Assembly: GCA_041394325.1 (NCBI GenBank)
Contig: JAWKIJ010000001.1
Location: 1,054,001-1,118,000, forward strand
Source: JAWKIJ01 sp041394325
GTDB taxonomy: Bacteria; Actinomycetota; Acidimicrobiia; Acidimicrobiales; Microtrichaceae
Direction of reading: 5' to 3'
DNA length: 64,000 nucleotides
This document shows, piece after piece, positions 43,760-53,229 of this stretch; positions within the stretch are counted from its first letter, which is position 1, and every line of letters begins with the position of its first letter. The position numbers were made by a program, and so were the translations under genes. Under the pieces are notes generated by a model. The model was given only the letters and a program-made list of their open reading frames with translations. It was not told the origin of the DNA and did not search any database.

Positions 43760-45014
43760 GTGGCCACCGTCGTAGCGATCGGAGTTACCCATCGCCGCGC
43801 CCGTCGGGCTGCTCGAGCGTCTGAGCATCGCTCCCGACCGGCTCGAGAAGTACCTCGACGATCTCGTCGCCCGTGACCACGTGAACGAGGCGGTGATCGT
43901 CTCGACGTGCAACCGCACGGAGGTGGTGGTCACCGCCGAGAAGTTCCACGGTGCCTTCGACGAACTGCGCGACTTCCTCTGCGACCTCACCTTCCTCCCT
44001 CCGGAGCAGCTCAGCGATCACTTGTTCGTCGCGCATGACGCCGATGCGGTCCGTCACCTCTTCTCGGTCACCGCGGGCTTGGACTCGGTGGTCGTCGGTG
44101 AGCACGAGATCCTCGGTCAGGTGCGTCGGGCGTGGGAGGCGGCAGCGGCGCACGGGTGCGTGGGTCCCGAGCTCAACCTCCTGTTCCGCCACGCGGTCGA
44201 GGTGGGCAAGCGCGTCAGGACCGAGACGTCGATCTCCCGGTCGGTCACCTCGGTGTCCCACGCCGCGGCGATCATGGCCGCCGATGCCCTCGGAACGTTG
44301 ACCGGGCGTTCGGTAGCGGTCGTCGGCGCAGGGTCCATGGCGCGCGGTGTCGTCGATTTCGTGGCGGAGGACGCTGCTCGCGTGGTGATCGTGAACCGGA
44401 CCGCCGAACGGGCCAGGGCCCTCGCCGGCGACGACCACGAGTTCGCGCCTCTCGAGTCGTTGACGGCCGAACTCGCACACGCCGACGTGGTGCTCAGTGC
44501 CACTTCGGCGCAGGAGTGGGTGCTCACGGTCGACCAGGTCGCCGAGGTGATGAACTCGCGGGCCGGTCGCCCGCTCCTCGTGGTCGACATCGCGATGCCC
44601 CGGGACGTCGAACCGGCCGTCGCGATGCTGGACGGCGTGACGCTGTTGGACATGGACGCACTGGGCGCGTTCGTGAGCAAGGGCCGCCGATCCCGTGATG
44701 CCGCGGCCCCCGCCGCACGACGGATCGTCGAGATCGAGGTCGAGCGCTATCTCGATGCCGCCCAGGCTCGTCGGGCCGCACCGTTGGTGGCCGAGCTGCA
44801 CGCGCGGGCGGCGGACCTCGTCTCCTCCGAGCTCGCGCGCCGATCGTCGTTGCTCGACGCGATGGACGATCACGACGCTGCGGTGGTCGCAGAGATCGCC
44901 CGCGCGGTCGCGGCCAAGCTCGTCCACACGCCGACCACGGTGCTCAAAGCGGAGGCGGGTACGCCGCGGGGCGATCGGCTCGCGATCTCCGCACGCGAAC
45001 TCTTCGACCTGTGA
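43760..45014 (+). CDS. hemA: Glutamyl-tRNA reductase, frameshifted near the N-terminus
   Basis: First committed step of tetrapyrrole synthesis: reduces Glu-tRNA to glutamate-1-semialdehyde. GTG 43760 follows AAGGAG by 6 bases and gives VATVVAIGVTHR. A 2-base loss near 43794-43797 shifts the frame, after which APVGLLERLSIAPDRL continues. The active-site Cys is in IVSTCNRTEV, then LFSVTAGLDSVVVGEHEILGQVR and the NADPH domain VAVVGAGSMARGVV. Restored length is 418 residues. The lost bases are consistent with a CG-repeat contraction. Its stop overlaps hemC as GTGA. Confidence 0.9.
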
Positions 45015-45968
45015 CCGCTCGCCGTGCGGCGGTACGAATCGCGACCCGCGGGTCGGCCCTGGCCAGGTGGCAGGCAAACCACGTCGCCGGTTTGCTGAGC
45101 GCCGTGACGCCAGGGGTGGTGACCGAACTCGTCGTGGTTTCCACGGTGGGTGATCGCCGCGCCGACGTGCCGCTCGCCGAGCTGGGCGGCAAAGGGGTGT
45201 TCGTCAAGGAGGTCCAGCAGGCGCTGCTCGACGGGAGGGCAGACCTCGCGGTGCACAGCGCCAAGGACCTGCCGGCCAGAGGCCCCGACGAACTCGTGGT
45301 CGGGGCGTACCCGGCGCGGGCGGATCCCCGTGACGCGCTCGTCGGCGCCACGCTCGACGCGCTGGGCAGGGGTGCGACCGTCGCAACGGGCTCACCCCGG
45401 CGGCAGGCACAGCTCGTCACGCTCCGTCCCGATCTTCGGGTGACCGACCTGCGAGGCAACATCGCCACACGGCTCGCACGGCTCGATGGTGGTGACGTCG
45501 ACGCGGTCGTCGTCGCGGCTGCGGCGCTCGATCGACTGGGTGAGCGACCGTCGGTCGAGCAGCGCTTGGACGTCGCGACGATGGTGCCTCAGGTGGGCCA
45601 GGGCGCCCTCGCGGTGGAGGGCCGGGCCGACGACGAGGAGCGGCTCGCGCTGTTGGCCGGTCTCGACGATCCGTCGACCCGTCGCACCGTCGAGGCCGAA
45701 CGGGCGTTGCTCGCGCCTCGGAGGCGATTGTCGTCTGCCGGTCGGTGCCCACGGACGGATCGAGGCCGGTGGCCTCGTGGCGTTGCACGGTGTGCTCGCC
45801 GGTGCGACCGTGCAGAGCGGAGCGTTCACGGGGCTCGTGGAGGCCCGGCGTCGCGGAGCCGATCCCGTCACACTGGGGATCGCCGTCGCCGAGGACCTCC
45901 TCGCCGCCGTCGGGTCGCCACGCAACCCGTTCGACGCCGAGCCCGACGGTCCTCGGAGTGGCCGATGA
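45011..45968 (+). CDS. hemC: Porphobilinogen deaminase, frameshifted
   Basis: Polymerises four porphobilinogens to hydroxymethylbilane. RIATRGSALARWQANHVAGLL, GVFVKEVQQALLDGRADLAVHSAKDLP, RDALVG, GSPRRQAQL, LRGNIATRLARLD and VGQGALAVEGR are in frame one. LGGDCRLPVGAHGRI, with the dipyrromethane-binding Cys, is in the next frame. Adding two bases (CG) in the CGCGC run near 45711-45716 restores 319 residues. GTG overlaps the hemA stop, and the hemC stop overlaps cobA-hemD as ATGA. Confidence 0.9.
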
Positions 45969-47435
45969 CCGTCTACCTCGTCGGGGCCGGTCCCGGCGAC
46001 CCCGGACTGCTCACCGTTCGCGGGGCCTCGCTCCTCGCACGTGCCGACGTGGTGATCTATGACCGCCTCGCATCCTCGGCACTGCTGGATCAGGCCCCCG
46101 AGCACGCCGAGCGGATCTCGGTGGGCAAGCAGGGAAACGGCCCCTCCGTACCACAGGAGTACATCAACGAACTACTGGTCGAGCGGGGTCGGAGCCGCGG
46201 TTGTGTGGTGCGCCTGAAGGGCGGCGACCCGTTCCTCTTCGCCCGGGGCGCCGAGGAGGTCGCCGCCCTGGCCGACGCGGGTGTCCCCGTGGAGGTCGTA
46301 CCCGGGGTGACCTCGGCGATCGCCGCGCCCGCGCATGCGCGGAATCGCGGTGACCCGTCGCTTCACCTCGACCTCCCTGACGATCGTCTCCGGACATGAG
46401 GATCCGACCAAGTCGGAGCCGGCCGTGGACTGGGATGCCGTCGCCCGCCTCGGAGGCACTCTCGTGATCCTCATGGGAGTCGCCGCGGCGCCATCGATAG
46501 CGGCTCGACTCCTGGCGGCAGGACGGGGACCCGATACGCCGGTCGCGGCCGTCCGTTGGGGAACGCGGCCCACCCAGCACACCCTTCACACGACCCTCGG
46601 CCGGTTGGCCGAAGCACCCCTCGCGGCACCGTCGGTGCTGGTGGTCGGTGAGGTCGCCGCCGATCCTGTCGACTGGTTCACCACCAGGCCGCTCTTCGGT
46701 CGGAGGGTCGTGATCACCCGTGCCCCCTCCCAGGCGTCCCGACTGTCGGATCGCCTCACCGAGTTGGGCGCCGAGGTGCTCGGGGTCCCGACCATCGCAA
46801 TCGTGGACGCTCCGGACGGAGGCGCCGGCCTCGCGGGAGCACTCGAAGGAATCGGCGCCTACTCGTGGGTCGTGTTGGGTTCGGTCAACGCGGCGCAGCG
46901 GTTCCTCGACGCGGTGGGCGATCTCCGCCGACTGGGTGATCTTCGCCTCACCGTGGTCGGTCCCGGTACCGCCGAGGTACTCCGGGCGGCTCGGTTGGTG
47001 CCCGACCTCGTTCCCCAACGCTATGTCGCCGAGGGCCTCCTCGATGAGTTTCCAACGGCTCCGGAGGGTGGTGCCCGCGTCCTGGTGCCCCGCTCGGCAA
47101 GGGCGCGTCCGGTGCTCGTGGAGGGCCTTCGCTCCGCGGGATGGGCGGTGGACGACCCGGGGGTCTACGACACGCTCCCTGCCGAGATCGGTTCCGACTC
47201 GATGACGTCGATCGCGTCGGCCGACGCCGTCGCGTTCGCGAGCTCGTCCGCCGCGACCGCCTTCTGTGCGGCGGTGCCCCGCGATAGGCGCCCTCCGACG
47301 GCGGTCGCGATCGGGCCGATCACCGCGGCGAGTGCCGATGGAGCCTTCGACCGTGTGGTGCAGGCCGATCCGCACGATCTCGATGGTCTCGTCGCGGCGC
47401 TGGTGAGGTCGTTGTCACCTCCCCCTTCGGGGTGA
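45965..47435 (+). CDS. Fused uroporphyrinogen-III C-methyltransferase / uroporphyrinogen-III synthase, frameshifted
   Basis: The N-terminal domain (about 1-235) is a CobA/SUMT methyltransferase with VYLVGAGPGDPGLLTVRG, DRLASSALLDQAP, VVRLKGGDPFLFARGAEE and VVPGVTSAIAAPAHA. The break near 46337-46341 is followed by GIAVTRRFTSTSLTIVSGHEDP. Removing one base there restores HAGIAVT, which fits the family. The C-terminal half from RRVVITRAPSQASRLSDRL is HemD, closing hydroxymethylbilane to uroporphyrinogen III, with SSAATAF near the end. Such cobA-hemD fusions are common in actinobacteria. About 489 residues. The last 116 bases overlap a convergent protease gene. Confidence 0.88.
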
Positions 47436-48597
47436 CCAACTCGGTCGTCGCCCGCTGCGACGTCGGGTCGCCGTGGCCCCTGACACTGCTCAGGAGGCTC
47501 GGCGCGGGCAGGGTGTACGGGTCCGCCGCCGACAGGTCGACGCCGTAGCCCATGTCCGCTAGGGCGCCGACGCTGATGGTGCTGAGCTGGTTGCTCGTGT
47601 CGATCCATCCGGTCATCAGCGCCGTGCCGAAGACGCTCTCCCGCCAGTGTGAGTCGGCGGTACCCGATCCCCCGGTGTTCTCCAGGGGAACGGCTCCGCT
47701 GCCGCCGAGGGCGTTGTACGCGGCACCGGCGACGGGTCCCGTGAACAACGGGTTGGCGGAACCGAGTCCCGAGGTGTCCGAGGCGTTCCACACGGTGCCG
47801 ATCCCGAGCACGTGGCCCATCTCGTGGGTGATCGTGTCCACGAGCAGACCTTGCGATTGGAGGCTCGTGAGATCGGAACTGTCGAACACCATGATCCCGT
47901 AGACGGGCAGCCCGCCTCCGCCCCGGAGGAGGCACGGGCCCGCCTGACCGAGGATTCCGCCCGGGCCGTCGATGTTGCGAACCAGCACATCGATGAGGAG
48001 GTCGTCCACGGTTCCGCTGTACGCGTCGAGCCCGTCGGCGCAGTAGTTGGCCGCGAAGCTCAGAGGTTGATCCGCCAGCCCGGTTCGCACGATGCGGTCC
48101 CAGCGGTTGGCGGCCGTGTCGAACGCGGCGCTCTGCTCGGCGGTCATCCCAGGTGACAACCGCAGCGTGATGCCGAACGGATCGACCGAGGGAGCGGCGA
48201 CGTTCAGTTGCAACGAACTCGACACGGTCGTACCGCCGTCGGTCACGCTCAGGGTCGCGGTTCGCGCTCCGGTCGCGGTGATCGTGCGGGCGCGGCTGTC
48301 GCCGCTGTCGCATCCGTTGACGACCTGGTCTTCGGAGCCGTCGTCGAGGTGGAGGACACACTGCAGCGCGTCGCCGTCGGGATCCGACACGTCCCAGCGG
48401 AGCGCGGTGGTCAACGGTGACGGTGCGGCGGTCGCGGAGGCCGAGAAGGCCCCGATCACGGGACTGCCGGGGCCGGGCGCGGGAGGTGCGGCGACCGGTG
48501 CGGACCCTGTGCTGGGAGTGGGGTCGCCGGGCCGAGGCGCCGGCGCGCAGGCCGTGAGTGCCAGCGCGGCGATCGCAGCGACGGTGAAGGGCTTCAT
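47320..48597 (-). CDS. Secreted zinc metalloprotease lipoprotein, leishmanolysin-like
   Basis: A 425-residue exported protein. MKPFTVAAIAALALTAC is a lipoprotein signal with lipobox LTAC, AAGGA precedes the ATG, and a Pro-rich linker follows. Residues about 45-135 form a PKD/immunoglobulin-like domain (WDVSDPDGDALQCVLHLDDG, ATLSVTDGGT). The catalytic part has LLVDTITHEMGHVLGIGTVW (HExxHxxG) and a Met-turn-like ALMTGW, as in leishmanolysin-type peptidases. The final 45 residues read antisense through the end of cobA-hemD and look unnatural, so the true stop may be earlier. It separates cobA-hemD from hemB. Confidence 0.75.
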   Translation of the reverse strand: MKPFTVAAIAALALTACAPAPRPGDPTPSTGSAPVAAPPAPGPGSPVIGAFSASATAAPSPLTTALRWDVSDPDGDALQCVLHLDDGSEDQVVNGCDSGDSRARTITATGARTATLSVTDGGTTVSSSLQLNVAAPSVDPFGITLRLSPGMTAEQSAAFDTAANRWDRIVRTGLADQPLSFAANYCADGLDAYSGTVDDLLIDVLVRNIDGPGGILGQAGPCLLRGGGGLPVYGIMVFDSSDLTSLQSQGLLVDTITHEMGHVLGIGTVWNASDTSGLGSANPLFTGPVAGAAYNALGGSGAVPLENTGGSGTADSHWRESVFGTALMTGWIDTSNQLSTISVGALADMGYGVDLSAADPYTLPAPSLLSSVRGHGDPTSQRATTELVTPKGEVTTTSPAPRRDHRDRADRPAPHGRRLHRHSPR

Positions 48598-48775
48598 GGT
48601 CGTTCCTTCGTCGGGCCACCCGGCGACCTGAAGCGATTGAGTCGTCCGACTCTTCGAGTGGGCACCCGCGTAGCCGATGTGGCCGCCTCGCGCGGGTGCT
48701 GCGGGGCGGACCGAAGGTGCGGCGCGATCGGCGATGTCCCCGATGAACCGTCAAGGAGCGGCCGAGACCGTCCGA

Positions 48776-48781
48776 TACGCT
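48776..48781 (+). promoter_or_regulatory. -10 element TACGCT, leaderless hemB promoter
   Basis: TACGCT ends 6 bases before GTG 48788 and decides that start over the upstream ATG at 48737. Confidence 0.45.
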
Positions 48782-48787
48782 CCGGGC

Positions 48788-49807
48788 GTGGATGGTCGCC
48801 GAGATTCCACCGTTGCACCCGAATCGGGGCAGCGGCTCCGTCGTCTTCGGACGACCGCCCCGATGCGTCGTCTGGTCGCCGAACACCACCTCCGCGTCGA
48901 CGACCTGATCGCGCCCCTGTTCTGCCGCGAGGGCATCGACGCTCCCGTCCCTGTCCCGTCGTTGCCCGGTGTCGCCCAACTCGACCTCGACTCCCTGGAG
49001 GCAGAGGTGGCCGAGTTGGTCGACCTCGGGGTACCTGCCGTGATGCTGTTCGGCGTACCGCTCGTGAAGGATCCCATCGGGTCGGGTGCGTCGGACGCCG
49101 ACGGGATCGTCCAGAGGGCGTTGGGTCGTCTGCGTCGGCGTTTCGACGACGAGATCGTGCTGATCGCCGACCTGTGCCTCGACGAGTACACCGACCACGG
49201 CCACTGCGGTGTCCTCACCGGGGACGGTCGAGTCGACAACGACGCGACGCTGGTGCGCTACGGGGAGGTGGCGGTCGCCCAGGCATCGGCGGGCGCTCAC
49301 GTCGTGGCACCGTCGGGAATGATGGACCATCAGGTCGCGGCGATCCGCGGTGCGCTCGATGCCGCGGGGTTCGTGGACGTCTCGATCCTCGCCTATTCGG
49401 CCAAGTACGCCTCGGCGTTGTACGGACCGTTCCGGGACGCGGTCGACGTCTCCATAGCGGACGGGGGTGACCGGGCGACCTACCAGCAGGATGTGCGCAA
49501 CGCCCGGGAGTCCGTCGCGGAGGTTCTGCTCGACGTCGCCGAGGGTGCCGACATGGTGATGGTCAAACCCGCGGGACCGAACCTCGACATCGTGGCAGCG
49601 GCCCGCCAGGTGACCCGGGTGCCGATCGCGGCCTACCAGGTCTCGGGTGAGTACGCGATGGTCAAGGCCGCCGATGAGAACGGCTGGATCGACGGTGGGG
49701 CCGTCGCGATGGAACAACTCGTCTGCATCAAGCGCGCCGGAGCCGACATGATCGTGACGTACTTCGCCAAGGACGCCGCGACGCGGTTGAAGGGTGAGCG
49801 GCGATGA
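48788..49807 (+). CDS. hemB: Delta-aminolevulinic acid dehydratase (porphobilinogen synthase)
   Basis: Condenses two 5-aminolevulinates to porphobilinogen. The 339-residue protein carries both active-site lysines, in ILAYSAKYASALYGPFRDA and MVMVKPAGPNLD. The metal-loop reads LCLDEYTDHGHCGVL: two of the three zinc cysteines are present and the middle one is Asp, an intermediate form. VAPSGMMDHQVAAIR and VSGEYAMVKAA are typical. Its stop overlaps hemL as ATGA. Confidence 0.94.
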   Translation: MDGRRDSTVAPESGQRLRRLRTTAPMRRLVAEHHLRVDDLIAPLFCREGIDAPVPVPSLPGVAQLDLDSLEAEVAELVDLGVPAVMLFGVPLVKDPIGSGASDADGIVQRALGRLRRRFDDEIVLIADLCLDEYTDHGHCGVLTGDGRVDNDATLVRYGEVAVAQASAGAHVVAPSGMMDHQVAAIRGALDAAGFVDVSILAYSAKYASALYGPFRDAVDVSIADGGDRATYQQDVRNARESVAEVLLDVAEGADMVMVKPAGPNLDIVAAARQVTRVPIAAYQVSGEYAMVKAADENGWIDGGAVAMEQLVCIKRAGADMIVTYFAKDAATRLKGERR

Positions 49808-51100
49808 ACCGGTCGGGTACCGACCGGAGCCGGACCGACAACGCGGAGTGGTATCGCCGTGCGGTCGCCGCGATCCCGGGTGGTGTGAACAGTCCGGTCC
49901 GCTCGTTCGGGTCGGTGGGAGGGACGCCCTACTTCGTCGCCGACGCGAACGGGGCCTACGTCACCGACGTCGAGGGGAACCGGTACGTCGACTACGTGCA
50001 GAGCTACGGAGCGTCGATTCTCGGCCATGGTGACCCGGGTGTCGCGGCCGCGGTGGTCGAGGCGTTGTCGCATGGTTCGACCTACGGCGCACCGACTCCC
50101 GGGGAGGTCCTCTTGGCCGAGGCGCTGTGTGAGCGCGTGCCGGGTATGGGCCAGGTGCGCCTCGTGTCCTCGGGTACCGAGGCGACGATGTCGGCGGTTC
50201 GGCTCGCCCGGGGCGTTACGGGGCGTGATGTCGTGGTCAAGTTCGCCGGGCACTACCACGGCCATTCGGACGGTCTGCTCGCGGAGGGCGGATCGGGGGT
50301 GGCCGACCGCGGTCTGACCGGTTCGGAGGGGGTCACCGCAGGTGCCGTGGCGGACACGGTGGTCGTGCCGTGGAACGTCGTGCCGGTCCTCGACGACAGG
50401 GTCGCCGCGCTCATCGTCGAGCCGGTGGCCGCCAACACCGGCCTGATCGCTCCGTTGGAGGGCCTTCTCCCGGCGCTGCGCGCCGAGTGCGACCGCGTGG
50501 GGGCACTGTTGATCTTCGATGAGGTCATCACCGGCTTTCGGGTCCACATCGGCGGTGTTACCGCCCGCGAGGGGGTGCGGCCCGATCTGTGGACCTTCGG
50601 AAAGATCATCGGAGGTGGCCTCCCGATGGGCGCCTTTGGAGCCACCAGGGAGATCATGGAGCATCTCGCACCGCTCGGCGGCGTCTATCAGGCCGGCACT
50701 CTGTCGGGGAACCCGCTGGCGACCGCGGCCGGGCTCGCGGTCCTCCGGCGCCTGACGCCCGATGTGTACGAGACGCTGGAGCGGACCGCGTCCCGCCTCG
50801 CTCGGGCCTCGGCGCGGCGTTCGCCGCCGCCGGGCTCGCGGTGACCGTCCGCGCTACGGGCCGCTCGTGGGCCTCTTCTTCGGGGCGGTGGCCCCGGTCG
50901 ACCACGACGACGCACGGCGATCGGTGGCGACCGGGGCCTACGCGCCCTGGTTCCACGCGATGCTCGCTCGGGGTATCGCCTTCGCTCCCGGACCCTACGA
51001 GGTCATGTTCCCGTCGCTCTCGCACACCGACGCCATCATCGACCGTACGATCGAGGCCGCCCACGACGTGGCGAACGAACTCGCCCGCGATCGTGTGTAG
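49804..51100 (+). CDS. hemL: Glutamate-1-semialdehyde 2,1-aminomutase, two frameshifts near the 3' end
   Basis: PLP enzyme making 5-aminolevulinate. It shows IPGGVNSPVRSFGSVGG, FAGHYHGHSD, IVEPVAANTGLI, LLIFDEVITGFRVHIGG and the PLP lysine in WTFGKIIGGGLPMGAFG. Near 50804 one G is missing from a G-run, after which GLGAAFAAAGLAVTVRA is read in the next frame. Near 50853 another base is missing, and YGPLVGLFFGAVAPVDHDDARRSV and PGPYEVMFPSLSHTDAIIDRT complete the protein. Restored length is 432 residues. The losses look like sequence errors because all three pieces are conserved. Confidence 0.9.
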
Positions 51101-51136
51101 GCCCTGGGTGACGGGGCGCCCGAGGAGGTTCTCGAA

Positions 51137-52684
51137 ATGATCAGCGCCCGTTACCAACTCGGCGACCTCGAAGGCGCGGTCGAGGCAACCGTGTCCGACC
51201 TGGACTCGGACGGCGTCGCGCGACGACTCTTCGACAGGGACTTCACCCTGTTCGGCGCCGAACCGACCGAGATCGCGAACCGGATGGGCTGGTTCGACGC
51301 TCCACGGGAGTCGCTGGACCGGTGGAGCGACCTGGTCGAGCTGGGCGAGGCGTTGATCGGTGAGGTAACCGACCTCGTGGTGATGGGAATGGGCGGATCG
51401 TCGTTGTTTCCCGAGGTGCTCGCTCGGCATTTCAACGGCGACGGCCGGCATCCTCGGTTGCGGGTTCTGGACAGCACCGATCCCGGTGCGATCGGCCGGG
51501 TGCTCGACGAGACCGATCCGGCCTCCACGATGCACATCGCAGCGTCCAAGTCGGGGACGACCCTGGAGACCAGATCGCATCTCGACTTGTTCTGGGAGCG
51601 GTCCGGCGATCCCGGACGCTTCGCGGTGATCACCGACGCCGGTTCCGAGCTGGGCGATCTCGCTCGTGAGCGGGGGTTCCGCTGGGTCTTCGAGAACGAT
51701 CCCGACATCGGCGGTCGGTTCGCCGCGTTGTCGCTGTTCGGAATGGTCCCCGCGGCGTTCTGCGGGGCCGACGGTGCCGCGATGCTCGAGGCGGGCCTCG
51801 ACATGTTGGAGGTCCTCGAGCCGCGTGACGACGACGCGACGGCGGGTGTGGGCCTGTGGCTCGGCGCCACCGTCGCGGAGGCCGCGTTGTCCGGGCGCGA
51901 ACAACTGACGATCGTCGTCGACCCGTCGGTGGCCTCGTTCGGGCTGTGGTTGGAGCAGCTCGTGGCCGAGTCCACCGGCAAGCACGGCAAGGGTGTCATC
52001 CCCGTGGTGGGCGAGCCGGTCGACGCGATCGTCGCCAATCCCGAGCGCCGGCTCATCGTCACCATCGGCGACGTGGACGCCCCGGCCTTGCGTCGTTGCG
52101 GCGCGCCGATGGTGGAGCTCTCTCTCGAGGAGCCGACCGACCTGGGGGCGCATGTGGTCCTGTGGGAGTTCGCGATCTCCGTGGTGGGCCGGGTGTTGGG
52201 GATCAATCCCTTCGACCAGCCCGACGTCGAGGCGGCGAAACAGGCGGCGCGCGACCTGTTGGGCGGCGCGGCCGTCGCCGATCCCGCGGAGGCCACACCG
52301 GAGGAGGTGTTCGGTTCGATCGGCGATGACGACACGGTGGCCGTGTGCGCGTTCGTCGATCCCGACGGCCTCCTCGGTGCCGAGGCGCAGGCCTTCCGGG
52401 CGCGGATTGCCGCTCGGACAGGAGCGACGACGACCCTGGGGTACGGGCCTCGGTTCCTCCACTCGACCGGTCAACTCCACAAGGGCGGGCCCTCGCGGAT
52501 CGTCGTGGTCCAGTTCGAGGGAACAGACGTCGGAGTGCCCGACGTCGCCATTCCCGGGCGCCCGTTCACCTTCGGCGAATTGAAGCGGGCCCAGGCGGCA
52601 GGTGATCTCCTGGCGTTGAAGGCATCGGGTCATCGGGCGTTCCGCCTGCCCGTGGCCACCCTCGGCGATCCGGCGGTCCGATAG
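51137..52684 (+). CDS. pgi: Glucose-6-phosphate isomerase (pgi-like)
   Basis: A 515-residue phosphoglucose isomerase of the type related to the C-terminal half of actinobacterial transaldolase/PGI proteins. Sugar-isomerase signatures are VVMGMGGSSLFPEVLARHF and AASKSGTTLETRSHLDLFW. FAALSLFGMVPAAFCG, VAESTGKHGKGVIPVVGEP and LHSTGQLHKGGP carry the remaining conserved stretches. GGAGG lies 8 bases before the ATG. It starts 36 bases after hemL and may be transcribed with it. Confidence 0.85.
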   Translation: MISARYQLGDLEGAVEATVSDLDSDGVARRLFDRDFTLFGAEPTEIANRMGWFDAPRESLDRWSDLVELGEALIGEVTDLVVMGMGGSSLFPEVLARHFNGDGRHPRLRVLDSTDPGAIGRVLDETDPASTMHIAASKSGTTLETRSHLDLFWERSGDPGRFAVITDAGSELGDLARERGFRWVFENDPDIGGRFAALSLFGMVPAAFCGADGAAMLEAGLDMLEVLEPRDDDATAGVGLWLGATVAEAALSGREQLTIVVDPSVASFGLWLEQLVAESTGKHGKGVIPVVGEPVDAIVANPERRLIVTIGDVDAPALRRCGAPMVELSLEEPTDLGAHVVLWEFAISVVGRVLGINPFDQPDVEAAKQAARDLLGGAAVADPAEATPEEVFGSIGDDDTVAVCAFVDPDGLLGAEAQAFRARIAARTGATTTLGYGPRFLHSTGQLHKGGPSRIVVVQFEGTDVGVPDVAIPGRPFTFGELKRAQAAGDLLALKASGHRAFRLPVATLGDPAVR

Positions 52685-52761
52685 GTCGAGCGCGCGACCA
52701 GGTCATCGGAGCGACCCGGGCTCCGACAGACGTTCCGGCGGGATCGGCACCAACTCGGGGG

Positions 52762-53217
52762 TCAGTCCCGAGGCACTATCGACAGGCGGATGGTCGTGGT
52801 CGTGCCGTCGGGGACGGCCTCCACGTTGCGCACCACGGTCCGGTAGGCGGACGACCCGCCCGAGACCGGTCCCTTCACCGCGACGTCCCACAACGGGGAT
52901 GCGTGCGTGATCGCCCGGCGACCAGGTGTCAACCGCACACCGCTCCCCGCGGTGAACGCGTCCACGTCGCCGGTTGCAACCACGAACGACACGTCGATCT
53001 GGCCCCGCCCGATGCGCGTCAGACGGAAGTCGCGGGTCGAAGTGGGAAAGCGGATCCCCGCTCCACGGGCGATGTCCTGGCGGGTCGGCGCCACCTGGTC
53101 CAGACCCGCCGACGTGATGCTGCGGTCGGTTCCGCACGCCACGACCGCGAACGACGCGAGCCCGACGAGGGCGAGCACCGTGAGCCGCCGACGTGGACTC
53201 CGAGTGGCCGACCCCAA
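52762..53217 (-). CDS. Hypothetical lipoprotein
   Basis: A 151-residue precursor. RSPRRRLTVLALVGLASFAVVAC is a twin-Arg-rich, hydrophobic signal ending in a V-V-A-C lipobox (Cys28). The mature part is beta-rich with no recognised domain (FRLTRIGRGQIDVSFVVATGD, TTTTIRLSIVP). It lies 12 bases after the membrane cytochrome c on the same strand and may be a co-expressed respiratory accessory protein, but this is position only. Confidence 0.6.
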   Translation of the reverse strand: MGSATRSPRRRLTVLALVGLASFAVVACGTDRSITSAGLDQVAPTRQDIARGAGIRFPTSTRDFRLTRIGRGQIDVSFVVATGDVDAFTAGSGVRLTPGRRAITHASPLWDVAVKGPVSGGSSAYRTVVRNVEAVPDGTTTTIRLSIVPRD

Positions 53218-53229
53218 TGACGGCGACGC

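Noticed and set aside
43760..51100. Heme genes hemA, hemC, cobA-hemD and hemL as true pseudogenes
   Set aside because: Each is restored by one or two bases at repeat tracts, all catalytic residues are intact, and the pathway is needed by the many heme proteins encoded here.
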